Shown here piece after piece: positions 35,607-44,906 of a stretch of 64,000 nt of DNA. The position numbers were made by a program, and so were the translations under genes. The stretch covers positions 8,556,001 to 8,620,000 of the forward strand of contig NZ_CP050975.2 in NCBI RefSeq assembly GCF_012273515.2, in the 5' to 3' direction. The notes beneath the pieces were generated by a model. That model made no database searches. It was not told where the DNA came from and saw only the letters and a program-made list of their open reading frames with translations. Every line of letters starts with the position of its first letter. Position 1 is the stretch's first letter. The stretch comes from Streptomyces sp. RPA4-2 (GTDB taxonomy: Bacteria > Actinomycetota > Actinomycetes > Streptomycetales > Streptomycetaceae).

Positions 35607-38606
35607 TCAGCCGATGCGGGCCTCGCCGTAGGGCACCAGCCGCACCGGTCCGGTCAGGCCGTACGCCTGGCGGGCCGTACCGCCGTAGACCGCCGGGTCG
35701 CTGACCCGAAGCCGGTTGGCCAGCGGAGTGGCGACCTCGACCTCGATGACGTTGACACCCCGCACCAGAAGGCCGCCCAGGTCCACGACGGGATGGATCT
35801 GGTCGACGGGGTCGAGCCGGTGACCGTTCACGGTGACCCGGCAGGTGTCGCTCACGCCGCCCAGTTCCAGGCGCGCGCCGCGGCCGCCGCTCCAGCCGTC
35901 GGCGAGGGTGACGGTGGTGCGGTAGCGGCCGATGCCCGCCACGTCGGCGAGTTCGGTGATCTGCGACCAGGGCAGCAACGCGTCGAGGGCGAGGTCGTGC
36001 CGGAGGACGGTGGTCTGTGAAGCCGTGTCGCCCGGTCGCCAGTCCTCGACGCGCAGCTTCCAGGAGGTGAGCTCCATGGGCTCCGGGACGGCCTTCAGCG
36101 TCGTCCGCACGGTACGGCCGGAGGACAGGACGGTGCTGTACGTGCCCGCCGTGGCGGCCCGGACGGTGAGCCCGGCGGCGGTGAAACGCACCTCGTCCGC
36201 GTCACTGCTCACCGCGTGGGTGCGGCCGCCCCGACGGTCGCCGAAGAGGCCGGGGCGGCCGAGGGCCACGATCAGGGTCTCGGCGGGCTGCAGGGTGACC
36301 CGCACGGTGACGGTGTCCCCGGCCTCGGTGTAGCGGGCGAGGCGTTCGGCGCGTCCCGTCCACGGGTCGAGGAGGTGGGGGACGGCGTCGGCCGTCGTGC
36401 GGCGCAGGGTGACCTCGTGGTCGATGGCGGCCACCGGGGGTTTGACGGTCTCGGCGTGCTTGCCGTTGCACAGGTAGTAGTAGTCGACGCCGTCGGCCAC
36501 CCGGCGGGCGTTCAGCAGGGTGGAGGAGGTCGCGTACCGGACGTCCGGCTCCACCCCGAGGTCGGCGAGCGCGGCAGGGACGCCGGCCTTGTCGGCGATC
36601 TGACGGACCCGGGGCTGGGCCAGCAACTCGGCCACCAGGGTGCGCAGTTCCTCGCTCTCGCCGGGGTCCGGGACACCGGGCGGGACGACGGTGTCCCAGG
36701 CGCCCAGCAGGACAACGGGCAGTCCGGCACGGGTGAGGCGCAGCAGGGCGCGGGCATCCGGCAACGCGAGGGTCACCGTGGAGCCGTAGAAGAAGTCACC
36801 CTCGACGAAGAGGGCCTTGTACGCCGGGCCGTCGGGTGCCAGTCGTCCCCGGCGCACGGTGGCGCTCGGCAGATCGAGCAGGGGGCCGCTGAGGAACTGG
36901 TGGGTCCAGCCGAGCGGGATGCCGGTCGCGGTGAACCAGGAGGCGCCGATGCCGGTGGCGGTGTAGCCGGTCTGCCGGAAGACCGCGACGTCGGCGCGCG
37001 GGCGGCCGGTCTGCAACACCTGGTGGACCCGGCTCAGATACCCGGACACGTCCTGGACGTGCCGCCAGGTCGGGTGCCTGGGCCCCCAGGACTCGCCGTA
37101 GCCGACCGTTCCCTTGTACGGGGTGAAGGCCGCGTATCCCGGCCAGTTCACGCCGGGCAGCTCGGCGTACGAGAAGCCGTGCACGACCGTCTGGTTGACA
37201 CCGGCCGCGTAGGCGCCGCCCATGGTGCGCAGGAACTTCTGCCAGGTGGTGTTGTACGCGCCGCCCGCGTACGCGCCCGCCTCGCAGGACAGCACCGTAT
37301 GTCCGGCCATGTCGCGTCCGCCGGCCAGGCAGCGGTAGTCGTCGAGGTTCTTGAAGCCGAGGGACTCGCCCTCGGGGATGTCGAGGATCGCTGCCGAGGC
37401 GATCGCGTCGGTCTGCAGGCCGTAGGGCTGGGAGCGCAGCCGCAGGCCGAGTGAGTGGGCCCAGGTGCGCAGCGCCGTGACGTGGTGCCGGTTGAAGAGG
37501 CCGGAGACGGTCTCCCAGAAGTCGTGCCGGATCTGCCGGGTGACGCCGGCCTCGAACGCGTAGACCTGGCTGCCGTGGTCGAGGACCACGGCGGGCAGCA
37601 GCGGCAGCAGGGAGCGGCCGGTGTGGGCGAGGAAGGCGTCCGGCAGCGCGGGTGTCCACTGCAGTCCCTCGGTCTCCAGCTCGATGGAGTCCTCGAACAG
37701 TGCCCCGCCGGACACCTTCAGCAGCCGGCGTACGGCGGGGGTGAGAACGCGGCCCTCCCAGAAGTCGGTCACCGCCCGGGTGCCGGCCGCGCTGAAGTGG
37801 TCGACCACGTACGCGGCGGGGGCGGTGTGCGGGCCGCCCTCCGGGGTCTGTCCGGAGCCGCGCACCCAGTACGAGAGGATCACCCAGGTGCCGTCGTCGG
37901 GCGCGGTCCAGGTGAGGGTGCCGGCGGTGACGGCGTCGCTCAGGTCGGTCACGGAGTCCAGGTCGAGTCCGGTCTCCTTGCGGGTGGAGTTCGCGGTGTT
38001 CAGGCGGGCCGCGTGCACCAGCAGCAGGTCCTGGCGGGTCACCCCGGGCGCGGCGGTGTGGACAGGAGCGGGGACGGTCCCGGAGTAGGAAGTTCCCGCG
38101 GTCAGGGTGACGGATCCGTAGGCGAGTTCCTTGACCGCGGCGTCGCTGTCCGGGGTGATGCCGGGGACCGCCGCGGGCCAGCTCGGGCCGATGGTGAGGT
38201 CCACCGTGATCCCGCGCCGGGCGGCCTGGGTGAGGGCCGCCTCCACTCCGGTCACCCAGGAGGCGCTGCCCCAGCCGTGGTGCGCCGTGTCGAGGACCGC
38301 GCTGTCCGTGACGCTGTGGTGGACGGCCGCTATCTCGGCGCCGCCGAAACCGGCGTCGGCGATCTGGTCGATCTCCCGTCGGATCTCGTCAGGGCGCACG
38401 AGCCCGTCCGGCCACCACCAGCGGAACTTCGGCCGTACCTCGTGACCGGGCTCGGCGAAGGGCAGGGACGAGGACGTAGTGGACGCGGCGGCGGCCGGTA
38501 CGGGGAGGCGCCAGTCCAGCGCGCCGGCCGCGGCGGTGGCGACGGCGGCTCCGAGGAGGGCGCGGCGGGGGAGTCCCGTACGAGGCGTCGGGGCGTGGTT
38601 GCTCAT
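35607..38606 (-). CDS. Secreted glycoside hydrolase, GH106 alpha-L-rhamnosidase-like
   Basis: A 999-residue exported enzyme. The N-terminus has a twin-arginine-like signal (LPRRALLGAAVATAAAGAL). The catalytic part shows the GH106 pattern FRWWWPDG, EIDQIADAGFGGAEIAAV and LTIGPSWPAA near the start. Long central segments follow (LFEDSIELE, RSQPYG, EGESLGF, SCEAGAY, NQTVVHGFSY), in which the Glu residues are likely catalytic. A C-terminal beta-sandwich ends it (YRTTVTLADGWSGGRGARLE, VTVNGHRLDPVDQIHPVVDL). Such enzymes remove terminal rhamnose from plant polysaccharides. ATG 38606 was chosen from the signal peptide; GGAGGG lies upstream. A LacI-type operator precedes it. Confidence 0.8.
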   Translation of the reverse strand: MSNHAPTPRTGLPRRALLGAAVATAAAGALDWRLPVPAAAASTTSSSLPFAEPGHEVRPKFRWWWPDGLVRPDEIRREIDQIADAGFGGAEIAAVHHSVTDSAVLDTAHHGWGSASWVTGVEAALTQAARRGITVDLTIGPSWPAAVPGITPDSDAAVKELAYGSVTLTAGTSYSGTVPAPVHTAAPGVTRQDLLLVHAARLNTANSTRKETGLDLDSVTDLSDAVTAGTLTWTAPDDGTWVILSYWVRGSGQTPEGGPHTAPAAYVVDHFSAAGTRAVTDFWEGRVLTPAVRRLLKVSGGALFEDSIELETEGLQWTPALPDAFLAHTGRSLLPLLPAVVLDHGSQVYAFEAGVTRQIRHDFWETVSGLFNRHHVTALRTWAHSLGLRLRSQPYGLQTDAIASAAILDIPEGESLGFKNLDDYRCLAGGRDMAGHTVLSCEAGAYAGGAYNTTWQKFLRTMGGAYAAGVNQTVVHGFSYAELPGVNWPGYAAFTPYKGTVGYGESWGPRHPTWRHVQDVSGYLSRVHQVLQTGRPRADVAVFRQTGYTATGIGASWFTATGIPLGWTHQFLSGPLLDLPSATVRRGRLAPDGPAYKALFVEGDFFYGSTVTLALPDARALLRLTRAGLPVVLLGAWDTVVPPGVPDPGESEELRTLVAELLAQPRVRQIADKAGVPAALADLGVEPDVRYATSSTLLNARRVADGVDYYYLCNGKHAETVKPPVAAIDHEVTLRRTTADAVPHLLDPWTGRAERLARYTEAGDTVTVRVTLQPAETLIVALGRPGLFGDRRGGRTHAVSSDADEVRFTAAGLTVRAATAGTYSTVLSSGRTVRTTLKAVPEPMELTSWKLRVEDWRPGDTASQTTVLRHDLALDALLPWSQITELADVAGIGRYRTTVTLADGWSGGRGARLELGGVSDTCRVTVNGHRLDPVDQIHPVVDLGGLLVRGVNVIEVEVATPLANRLRVSDPAVYGGTARQAYGLTGPVRLVPYGEARIG

Positions 38607-38664
38607 GGATCTCGTCCACTCTCTCGGAGGGCAGCACAAAGAAGACCCCTGCGGGCCCACGGCT

Positions 38665-38678
38665 TTGAAACGTTTTAA
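38665..38678. promoter_or_regulatory. LacI-family operator-like palindrome upstream of the GH106-like gene
   Basis: TTGAAACGTTTTAA is a 14-bp near-perfect palindrome centred on CG (one mismatch), the usual pattern of LacI-family sites in Streptomyces sugar loci. It sits about 60 bases before the start of the leftward glycosidase gene. The regulator that uses it is not identified. Confidence 0.6.
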
Positions 38679-38943
38679 TCCTTGGGGAAACTAAGGCGCC
38701 CGATCCGGGAGCGTCAAGATCCGTGCGTGCGGCAACTTCCGTACGGCCAGGGCGAAGAGGCGTCGCCCCGGGCCCGCGGGACGGACCGGACGGACCCGCG
38801 CCCGGGACCGCGCCGGGCGGGCGCGACGAGGGCCGAAGCAGCCGGCCGGGCCGCCCCGCACGCGGATATCAGGAAGTTGTCAGCGTGTGGGAAGCGTCTC
38901 CGACCTGCACCGTTCATGCCCGCCGGCGCCTACCATCGGCTGG

Positions 38944-39636
38944 GTGTGCGCACATGTGCTGGTCGCGGAGGACGACGAGAAGCAGGCGGAGCTGATACGC
39001 CGCTCGCTGCTGCAGGAGGGACACACCGCGACCGTGGTCCACGACGGCGCGGCCGCCCTCGACGAGGTCCGGCGCCTCAGACCGGACCTCGTCGTCCTGG
39101 ACCTGATGCTCCCGGTGATCGACGGCTTCGGGGTGTGCAGGGTGCTGCGCAGGAACGGCGACATCCCGGTCCTCATGCTCACCGCCCGCTCCACCGAGGA
39201 CGACGTCCTGCTCGGCCTGGAACTCGGCGCGGACGACTACATGACCAAGCCCTACAGCCCCCGCGAACTGATGGCCCGCATCCGCACGGTCCTGCGGCGC
39301 AGCGGGCGCGCGGCCACCGAGCAGGACCGGGTCGTACGCGCCGCCGGCATCGCCGTGGACCCGGTGCGGCACGAGGTGCACTGCGACGGCTCACGCGTGG
39401 AGTGCACACCGGGCGAGTACGAGATCCTGCGCGCCATGACCGCCGAGCCCGAACGGGTCTTCTCCAGAAGGCAGTTGCTGAACTGCACCCGCGGCAGCGA
39501 CCGGGCCTCCACCGAGCGGGCCATCGACGTGCACATCATGAACCTGCGCAGGAAGATCGAACCGGACCCGCGCCGTCCCGTGCGGCTGCTGACGGTGTTC
39601 GGCGTCGGGTACAAGCTCAGCGGCGAGCGCGCATGA
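38944..39636 (+). CDS. OmpR-family response regulator
   Basis: A 230-residue regulator. The receiver domain has AEDDEK near residues 8-13, phospho-acceptor Asp53 in LVVLDLMLP, and Lys102 in TKPYSPREL. The C-terminal winged helix (VECTPGEYEILRAM, FSRRQLLNC, STERAIDVHIMNLRRKIEPD) binds DNA. GTG 38944 is the most likely start; the longer frame adds an unrelated N-terminus. It overlaps the kinase gene by four bases (ATGA), so the pair is co-translated. Confidence 0.92.
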   Translation: MCAHVLVAEDDEKQAELIRRSLLQEGHTATVVHDGAAALDEVRRLRPDLVVLDLMLPVIDGFGVCRVLRRNGDIPVLMLTARSTEDDVLLGLELGADDYMTKPYSPRELMARIRTVLRRSGRAATEQDRVVRAAGIAVDPVRHEVHCDGSRVECTPGEYEILRAMTAEPERVFSRRQLLNCTRGSDRASTERAIDVHIMNLRRKIEPDPRRPVRLLTVFGVGYKLSGERA

Positions 39637-41471
39637 GGTCCGGCATACCGCTGCGCAAGAGCCTCCTCGTACGGCTGATGATCACCTCGGTCCTGATCGC
39701 CCTCTGCTCGGTGGCGGCGACCGCGTGGCTCGCGGTGCAGACCACGACACGCGCCATCCAGGAGGAGCAGGGGCAGGCACTCGCCGACGACACCGAGATC
39801 CTCCGGCAGCTCAGCGGATACGCCGCGACACACGCCGACTGGTCCGGCGTCCGCACCACCCTGCGCGAACTGTCGGACAGCACGGGACGCCGCGTCGCGC
39901 TCACGGCACCGGACCGCACACCGATCGCCGACTCCGCGCCCCCCGGCACCGCCCTGCCGCCGGGCGCCGCGGCCACGATCGACCCCCTGCACACCGACAC
40001 CTACTCCGAACCCGGGGCGCAGCTCAGCGGCACCGACCCCCGCGCGGTGGGCCCCTACCGGCTGACCTCCCAGGACCGCGCCCGACTGCGGATACTGGCG
40101 ACGAAACGCCAGAATTGCTTCCGGCGCAACGGCATCGAGACCACCATCAAGGTGACACCGAGCGGCCGCCCCGTCCTCATCGACGCGAACGGAGTCGACG
40201 GCAACGCGAACGTGCCGAACGAATGCGCCGACGGACTGCTCAACACCCCCACGCACACCGAGCAGACCGCGCTGGACGAACTGACGAGGATCGCCCGGCC
40301 GTGCCTGGACCGCGAGCACGTGGGCCCCACCGCGTTCATCGAGTTCGGTGTCACCGACCGGAGCATGGAACCGGACTTCGCCTTCAGCAAGACGGCGCAC
40401 GACGGTCAGGACACGGCGCGCCAGCGCAAGGGCAAGGAATGCGTCACCGAGGCACGCCGCGAACAACTCGACCCCACGGTCGCCCCGGTCGCCGAACTCT
40501 TCCTCGGCACGGGCGACACGGCCGTACCGCACTTCGACATGTCACCCGCCAACAAGACCAAGGTCGTCGCCGTCACCGGTCTCGTCCTCGCCCTCACCGT
40601 GGCCGTGACCGCGCTGGTCGCCACCCGACTCGTACGCCCACTGCGCGCGCTGACCCAGGCCGCCCAGCAACCGCCCGAGGCACACGCACGGGTTCCGGTC
40701 ACCACCCGGGACGAGACCGGCATCCTGGCCATGGCCTTCAACGAACTGACCGAGCGCCGCGAACGGCTGGAGGCCCAGCGCAAGGCGATGGTCAGCGACA
40801 TCGCCCACGAACTGCGCACCCCGCTCACCAACATCCGCGGCTGGCTCGAGGTGACCCGGGACGGCATCGTCGCCCCCGACCCGGAACTGCTCGCCTCCCT
40901 GCACGAGGAGGCGATGCTCCTCCAACGGGTCATCGACGACCTCCAGGACCTCGCGGCAGCCGACGCGGGCGCCCTCACGCTGCACCCGGAGGCGGTCCGC
41001 GCCGACGAACTGATCGAACAGGTCGCCGCGGCGCACCGAGTGGGGGCCGAGGCGGCGGGCATCGCTCTGCGGACGACGGTGGACGGGACGCCGTGGTTCG
41101 ACGCCGACCCGGTCCGGATGCGGCAGGCGCTCGGGAACCTGGTGTCCAACGCGGTACGCCACACCCCGCAGGGCGGCACGGTCACCCTCTCGGCACGGCG
41201 GGTGGACGGCGAGGTCGTCCTCGACGTGACCGACACCGGCAGCGGCATCGCGCCGGAGGATCTGCCCAGCGTCTTCGACCGGTTCTGGAGAGCCGAGAAG
41301 TCGCGCAGCCGACGCACCGGCGGCAGCGGGCTCGGCCTGTCCATCGTCCGCCAACTCGTCGTCGCGCACGGGGGTACCGTCACCGTCACGAGTGAGGTCG
41401 GGGCCGGCTCGGTGTTCACCCTCAAGCTTCCCGGCGGCGACCCGCCGACCGGCCCGGACACCGACCGCTGA
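39633..41471 (+). CDS. Sensor histidine kinase with extracytoplasmic domain
   Basis: A 612-residue membrane kinase. The first transmembrane helix is at about 14-33. A large external domain of about 270 residues carries four cysteines (QNCFRRN, PNECADG, RPCLDRE, GKECVTE), probably two disulfides. The second helix is near 311-333, followed by a HAMP linker. The dimerisation/phosphorylation helix (SDIAHELRTPLTNIRGW) has His392, and the ATP-binding region has the N box (NLVSNAVRHTP), DTGSGI and GSGLGLSIV. It pairs with the preceding response regulator. The input signal is unknown; cell-envelope or extracellular stress is a common theme for this architecture. Confidence 0.92.
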   Translation: MRSGIPLRKSLLVRLMITSVLIALCSVAATAWLAVQTTTRAIQEEQGQALADDTEILRQLSGYAATHADWSGVRTTLRELSDSTGRRVALTAPDRTPIADSAPPGTALPPGAAATIDPLHTDTYSEPGAQLSGTDPRAVGPYRLTSQDRARLRILATKRQNCFRRNGIETTIKVTPSGRPVLIDANGVDGNANVPNECADGLLNTPTHTEQTALDELTRIARPCLDREHVGPTAFIEFGVTDRSMEPDFAFSKTAHDGQDTARQRKGKECVTEARREQLDPTVAPVAELFLGTGDTAVPHFDMSPANKTKVVAVTGLVLALTVAVTALVATRLVRPLRALTQAAQQPPEAHARVPVTTRDETGILAMAFNELTERRERLEAQRKAMVSDIAHELRTPLTNIRGWLEVTRDGIVAPDPELLASLHEEAMLLQRVIDDLQDLAAADAGALTLHPEAVRADELIEQVAAAHRVGAEAAGIALRTTVDGTPWFDADPVRMRQALGNLVSNAVRHTPQGGTVTLSARRVDGEVVLDVTDTGSGIAPEDLPSVFDRFWRAEKSRSRRTGGSGLGLSIVRQLVVAHGGTVTVTSEVGAGSVFTLKLPGGDPPTGPDTDR

Positions 41472-41844
41472 CCTGCGCAGGGTGGTGCTGCCGGTACCAG
41501 GATCCGCGTTCCTCCTCACAGCAGGGATCTGGTTGCCCCGACTCCCCGGGAGCACTGTGGTCCCATGAACACCATCAGGATGTCCGGCGCCGGAATCCGG
41601 GTCACGCCCCTGAGGTCGCTCGCGGGACGCACCTACGTCCCACGCGGCGGACGCGGCGCGAGGACCGCGAGCACGGGCCTCGGAAGCACAGGCGCCGGAA
41701 GCGCGAGGGTCGGAAGCATGGGGATCGGAAGACGGGGAGAAGAGGCGGAAGGCCAGATTTCAGCGGTCGAGGCAACCGGGGCCGGCGGTGAAGACGCCGG
41801 GGTGCCGCCCGTGACAGGGAGTCTTCCCGGCCCTGCTGAAGGCC
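41472..41844. other. Intergenic stretch with no supported gene
   Basis: A Gly/Arg-rich frame (from ATG 41565) shows repeated GxGSxG-like triplets but no domain or binding site. It is probably compositional. Confidence 0.4.
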
Positions 41845-42010
41845 TCAGCCGGCGAACGCGAGGACATCGCGCGTTTGAACTGCGGGTTTCCGTCTCTAGG
41901 TGCGTGTTCGCCGTGGATCGAGGCCCCCGACGACTTCGTGGTCGGGGCGAGGCCGGCGTAGGAGGCCCGGTGGGCGGCGGTGGGGAAGCTGGGCCGTCGC
42001 CAAACGTGAC
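41845..42010 (-). pseudogene. IS110-family transposase remnant
   Basis: On the minus strand the frame around 41960-41850 reads FPTAAHRASYAGLAPTTKSS, then GASIHGEHAPRDGNPQFKRA. This is the Transposase_20 (C-terminal) signature of IS110/IS116/IS902 transposases. The rest of the gene and the element ends are not found, so it is a fossil of about 55 codons. Confidence 0.65.
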
Positions 42011-42978
42011 CGCAAGGTGGCGGCAGTCCCGACGGTGACCCCCGCAGTAGACCCAGGAGCAGCTACACGGGATTTTCTGCGGTCTCGCCCCTTCACGCCA
42101 GGCTCACGGCCTGCATCTGTCTGCGATGAGCCGTGGCACTCCTGGCGTCCACTTTGCCTTGAGGTGGCAACCAAAGTGTAGCAACGACACCTTCCGCGGG
42201 GCGGGAAGCTCGGCGCAGACGGACTGCCGAGCCGGTGGCGACGTGCCTGTGTGACTGGGCCGAATTCGGCTTCGGTCAGCACACGGGTCGCGTGGCGTGC
42301 GCTTCGCGCAGCAGTAGCGCGCGCCCTTGTGATGGCTGGCAGCCCGTGCTGTGCCGCTCCGCCGGACCGCGGTCAGCGAAGGCCGCCGCTCTCCTGGGTT
42401 GCGATGAAGTCGAGGGTGTAGCCGGGGACCTGTATGCCGCGGCAGCCGACCGGGTCGGCTGCCGGGTCTGCCCCGTGCCCACAGAGCGGCCAGTGGGCGT
42501 GTGCTCATGGTGCGGCGCTCCAGGGATGTGAGTCGGTGCCGCTAAGGACGTGCTGCGGACGGGCCGGTTCAGGCCTGAGCGAGGTCCGGTGGCCGCAGTG
42601 CCCCGGGAAGCCCCCGGCAGCCACCTCGCGGACACGCTGCTGGGCGCCAGCCGTGCCACAGACGGTGGAGGTGCGCCGGATCGGCCGTCAGCACTCGGCA
42701 CCTGGGTCTACTACCAGGTCGCCCCGTCCGTGGTGGCGGCCATGTCCGCCCTGCTCGACCTGCGCTCCTGAATTCCGTCTCAACGGGGCGTGTGGCGGCT
42801 GGGTTCGTGCTGGCCTGGCGGTGGCGACAGGCCAGCGGACGCTGCGCAGGGGGCTTTTTTCGGATCGTGTGCGGAGCCAGATCACGAGTGCTGTGAGGGT
42901 GACGGTGCCGAGGTAGATGTATCTTCTGGCGGCGGCACGCCGTCGAGCGCTGCTTCAACCGGGACCTCGTAGCAGACA
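42011..42978. other. Low-information region with no supported gene
   Basis: Several overlapping short frames exist on both strands, none with a ribosome binding site or recognisable domain. Together with the IS110 remnant next door it is probably decayed mobile DNA. Confidence 0.4.
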
Positions 42979-43014
42979 CGCGAGGGGTGCCGCGGGCCCG
43001 TGGCACCCCTCGCG
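42979..43014. terminator. Strong hairpin terminator downstream of the Ig-like secreted protein gene
   Basis: CGCGAGGGGTGCC pairs with GGCACCCCTCGCG (13 bp), and the loop CGGGCCCG can extend the stem. It lies 27 bases beyond the stop of the leftward gene at 43041. Confidence 0.8.
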
Positions 43015-43040
43015 CGCGTCAAGTGGCCGGCAGGCCGGGC

Positions 43041-43541
43041 TTACTTGTGGATGCGCGTCACGTTGTGGCTGTTGACGTTGACCTCGTTGTGGATGTCCCC
43101 GACGTGGAAGTCGATGAGCCCGCACAGCAGGCAGCCCGGGTTGTTGGCCGGGGGAGCCGGGGCCTGGGACACGGTGACGGTGGTGGTGTCGCTCGAAGCG
43201 CCGCAACTGTCGTCGCCGTTGTAGGCGGCGGTGATGGTGTGTGTTCCGGTGGTCGTGAAACCGGTGGTCAGTGAGGAGTGTCCGTCGGCGGAGACGGGCG
43301 CGGTCGCCAGGAGGTCCGGGCCGTCGAAGAACGACACGCCGAGGCCGCCGCTCGGGTCCGAGCTGCAGGTCACTGTCGCGTCGAGACTCACCAGTTGCCC
43401 GGTCGTCGCCGAAGAAGGCGTGGCCTGGACCGTGGTCGACGACTGATCGGCGGCGGCAGCCGACGGAGCGAGGAACAGCACTGTGGCCGCCGCCGCTACG
43501 GCGACCATGACTCCGGCTTTGCGCGCACGACACGCTTTCAC
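43041..43541 (-). CDS. Secreted protein with a bacterial Ig-like domain
   Basis: A 166-residue exported protein. The signal peptide is at about 1-31 (KAGVMVAVAAAATVLFLAPS, cleavage near AAA-AD). The mature part is one Big_3-type Ig-like domain (STTVQATPSSATTGQLVSLD, VSADGHSSLTTGFTTTGTHT, ITAAYNGDDSC). A short Pro linker leads to an unusual tail, GCLLCGLIDFHVGDIHNEVN followed by VNSHNVTRIHK, with a CxxC and a Val/Asn/His-rich strand pattern. No LPxTG or membrane anchor, so it is probably released or attached by the tail. It is followed by a strong terminator. Confidence 0.8.
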   Translation of the reverse strand: MKACRARKAGVMVAVAAAATVLFLAPSAAAADQSSTTVQATPSSATTGQLVSLDATVTCSSDPSGGLGVSFFDGPDLLATAPVSADGHSSLTTGFTTTGTHTITAAYNGDDSCGASSDTTTVTVSQAPAPPANNPGCLLCGLIDFHVGDIHNEVNVNSHNVTRIHK

Positions 43542-43742
43542 TGAGGGGCCTCCTCGGTCCGATTGTCAGGCGGGGGTTCGCCGTAACCGTTCGGAGCGTG
43601 ACCTTAGGCCGCTCTCGATGGCATATGCGGGAGGCGCGGGTCCCGGCGGCCCCACCTGAGTCATCGGCTCGCTCGAATGGGCGGGAGCGGGCCGATGGCG
43701 CGGGGCAGGCGCGGGCCGGCGGCGCCGATGCCGTGGTACTGG

Positions 43743-44747
43743 CTAGATCGCGGGAGGCGCGACCCGCTGGTAGGTGAGCGAGTTACTGGTGCCGCCCGAC
43801 GTCGTGACGCTCACCGGCACCGGACCCGCCGGACCTGCCGGGGCGATCGCGATCGCTGTCGTGTCCGACACCACGGTGAAGGCCGCCGGTACGGTGCCGA
43901 AGTGGACCGCGAAGGTCGTGGTCAGCCCGGTGCCTGTCAGGGTCACGGCGGCGCCCGCGCCCGTCGGCCCCTGCGCGGGCGACAGCGCGGTGAGCGCCGG
44001 CGCTGCCAGGTAGGTGTAGATGACGGAGTTGCTGGTGCCACCGGGACCGGTGACGGTGCACGCGACGGATCCGCTGCCGGGCGGGGCTACCGCGGTGATC
44101 TGGGTGGCGGAGTTGACGGTGTAGGAGCTCGCCGGGGTGCTGCCGAAGGTGACGGCGGTGGTCCCGGTGAGGCCGGTGCCGGTGAGGACCACGCTCGTCC
44201 CGCCGGTCGCAGGGCCCTGGGAGGGCGAGACGGACAGCAGCGAGGGCGCGTTGAGGTAGTAGAAGAACACCGGTCCCGAGGTGCCGCCGACGGTGGTCGC
44301 GGTGACCGCCACCGCGCCAGTGCCGGCCGGGGCGACTGCGGTGATCTGAGTGGCGGAGTTGACGGTGTAGGAGGTCGCGGGGGTGCTGCCGAAGGTGACG
44401 GCAGTGGCCCCGGTGGCGCCGGTTCCGGTGAGGACCACGATCGTCCCGCCGGACGTCGGGCCCTGGTTCGGCGCGATCGCGCTGAGGGTCGGCGTGGGCG
44501 CGTAGGTGTAGGCGACCGCGTTGCTGAGCCCGGCGGGTGTGCGCACGGTGACGTTCACCGTGCCGCTTCCGGGCGGGACGGTCGCCGTGATCGTCGAGGG
44601 GGTGTTGACCGTGTACGACAGTGCGGCCGCGGATCCGAACGTGACAGCGGTGGCGCCGGTGAACTGGCTTCCGTTCAGGGTCACGTGATTGGTGCCCGCC
44701 GCGGAACCCGTGTTGGGTACGACCGAGGTGAGGAGGGGAGGGGCCAC
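43743..44747 (-). CDS. IPT/TIG repeat protein (four repeats)
   Basis: A 334-residue protein made almost only of four IPT/TIG Ig-like repeats of about 80-85 residues, each with the pattern Nxx(S/T)GGTxVxLTGTGxxGxTAVTFG and ending TITAVxPxGxGxVxVTVTTxGGTSN. GTG 44747 is chosen for the GGAG six bases upstream and because the first repeat begins right after it. No signal peptide is visible, although such proteins in Streptomyces are often found outside the cell by unknown routes. It lies downstream of a second TIG gene on the same strand. Confidence 0.8.
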   Translation of the reverse strand: MAPPLLTSVVPNTGSAAGTNHVTLNGSQFTGATAVTFGSAAALSYTVNTPSTITATVPPGSGTVNVTVRTPAGLSNAVAYTYAPTPTLSAIAPNQGPTSGGTIVVLTGTGATGATAVTFGSTPATSYTVNSATQITAVAPAGTGAVAVTATTVGGTSGPVFFYYLNAPSLLSVSPSQGPATGGTSVVLTGTGLTGTTAVTFGSTPASSYTVNSATQITAVAPPGSGSVACTVTGPGGTSNSVIYTYLAAPALTALSPAQGPTGAGAAVTLTGTGLTTTFAVHFGTVPAAFTVVSDTTAIAIAPAGPAGPVPVSVTTSGGTSNSLTYQRVAPPAI

Positions 44748-44906
44748 GGTGACTCCAAGGGGTGTGGTCGGCCTGGCCGGGCCGCGAGCTGGGGGGCACA
44801 GAAGCGGTGCGGGCGGGCGTACGCGAGTTCGCACCGCTTCCGCTGGGCACGGGCCCGTGGACCGGAGCGGACCTGAACCGTGCGCAGCCGTGCGTCCAAG
44901 ACACCG

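Noticed and set aside
41565..42038. Gly/Ser/Arg-rich plus-strand frame as a real protein
   Set aside because: No binding site, simple compositional repeats, and it overlaps an IS110 remnant on the other strand.
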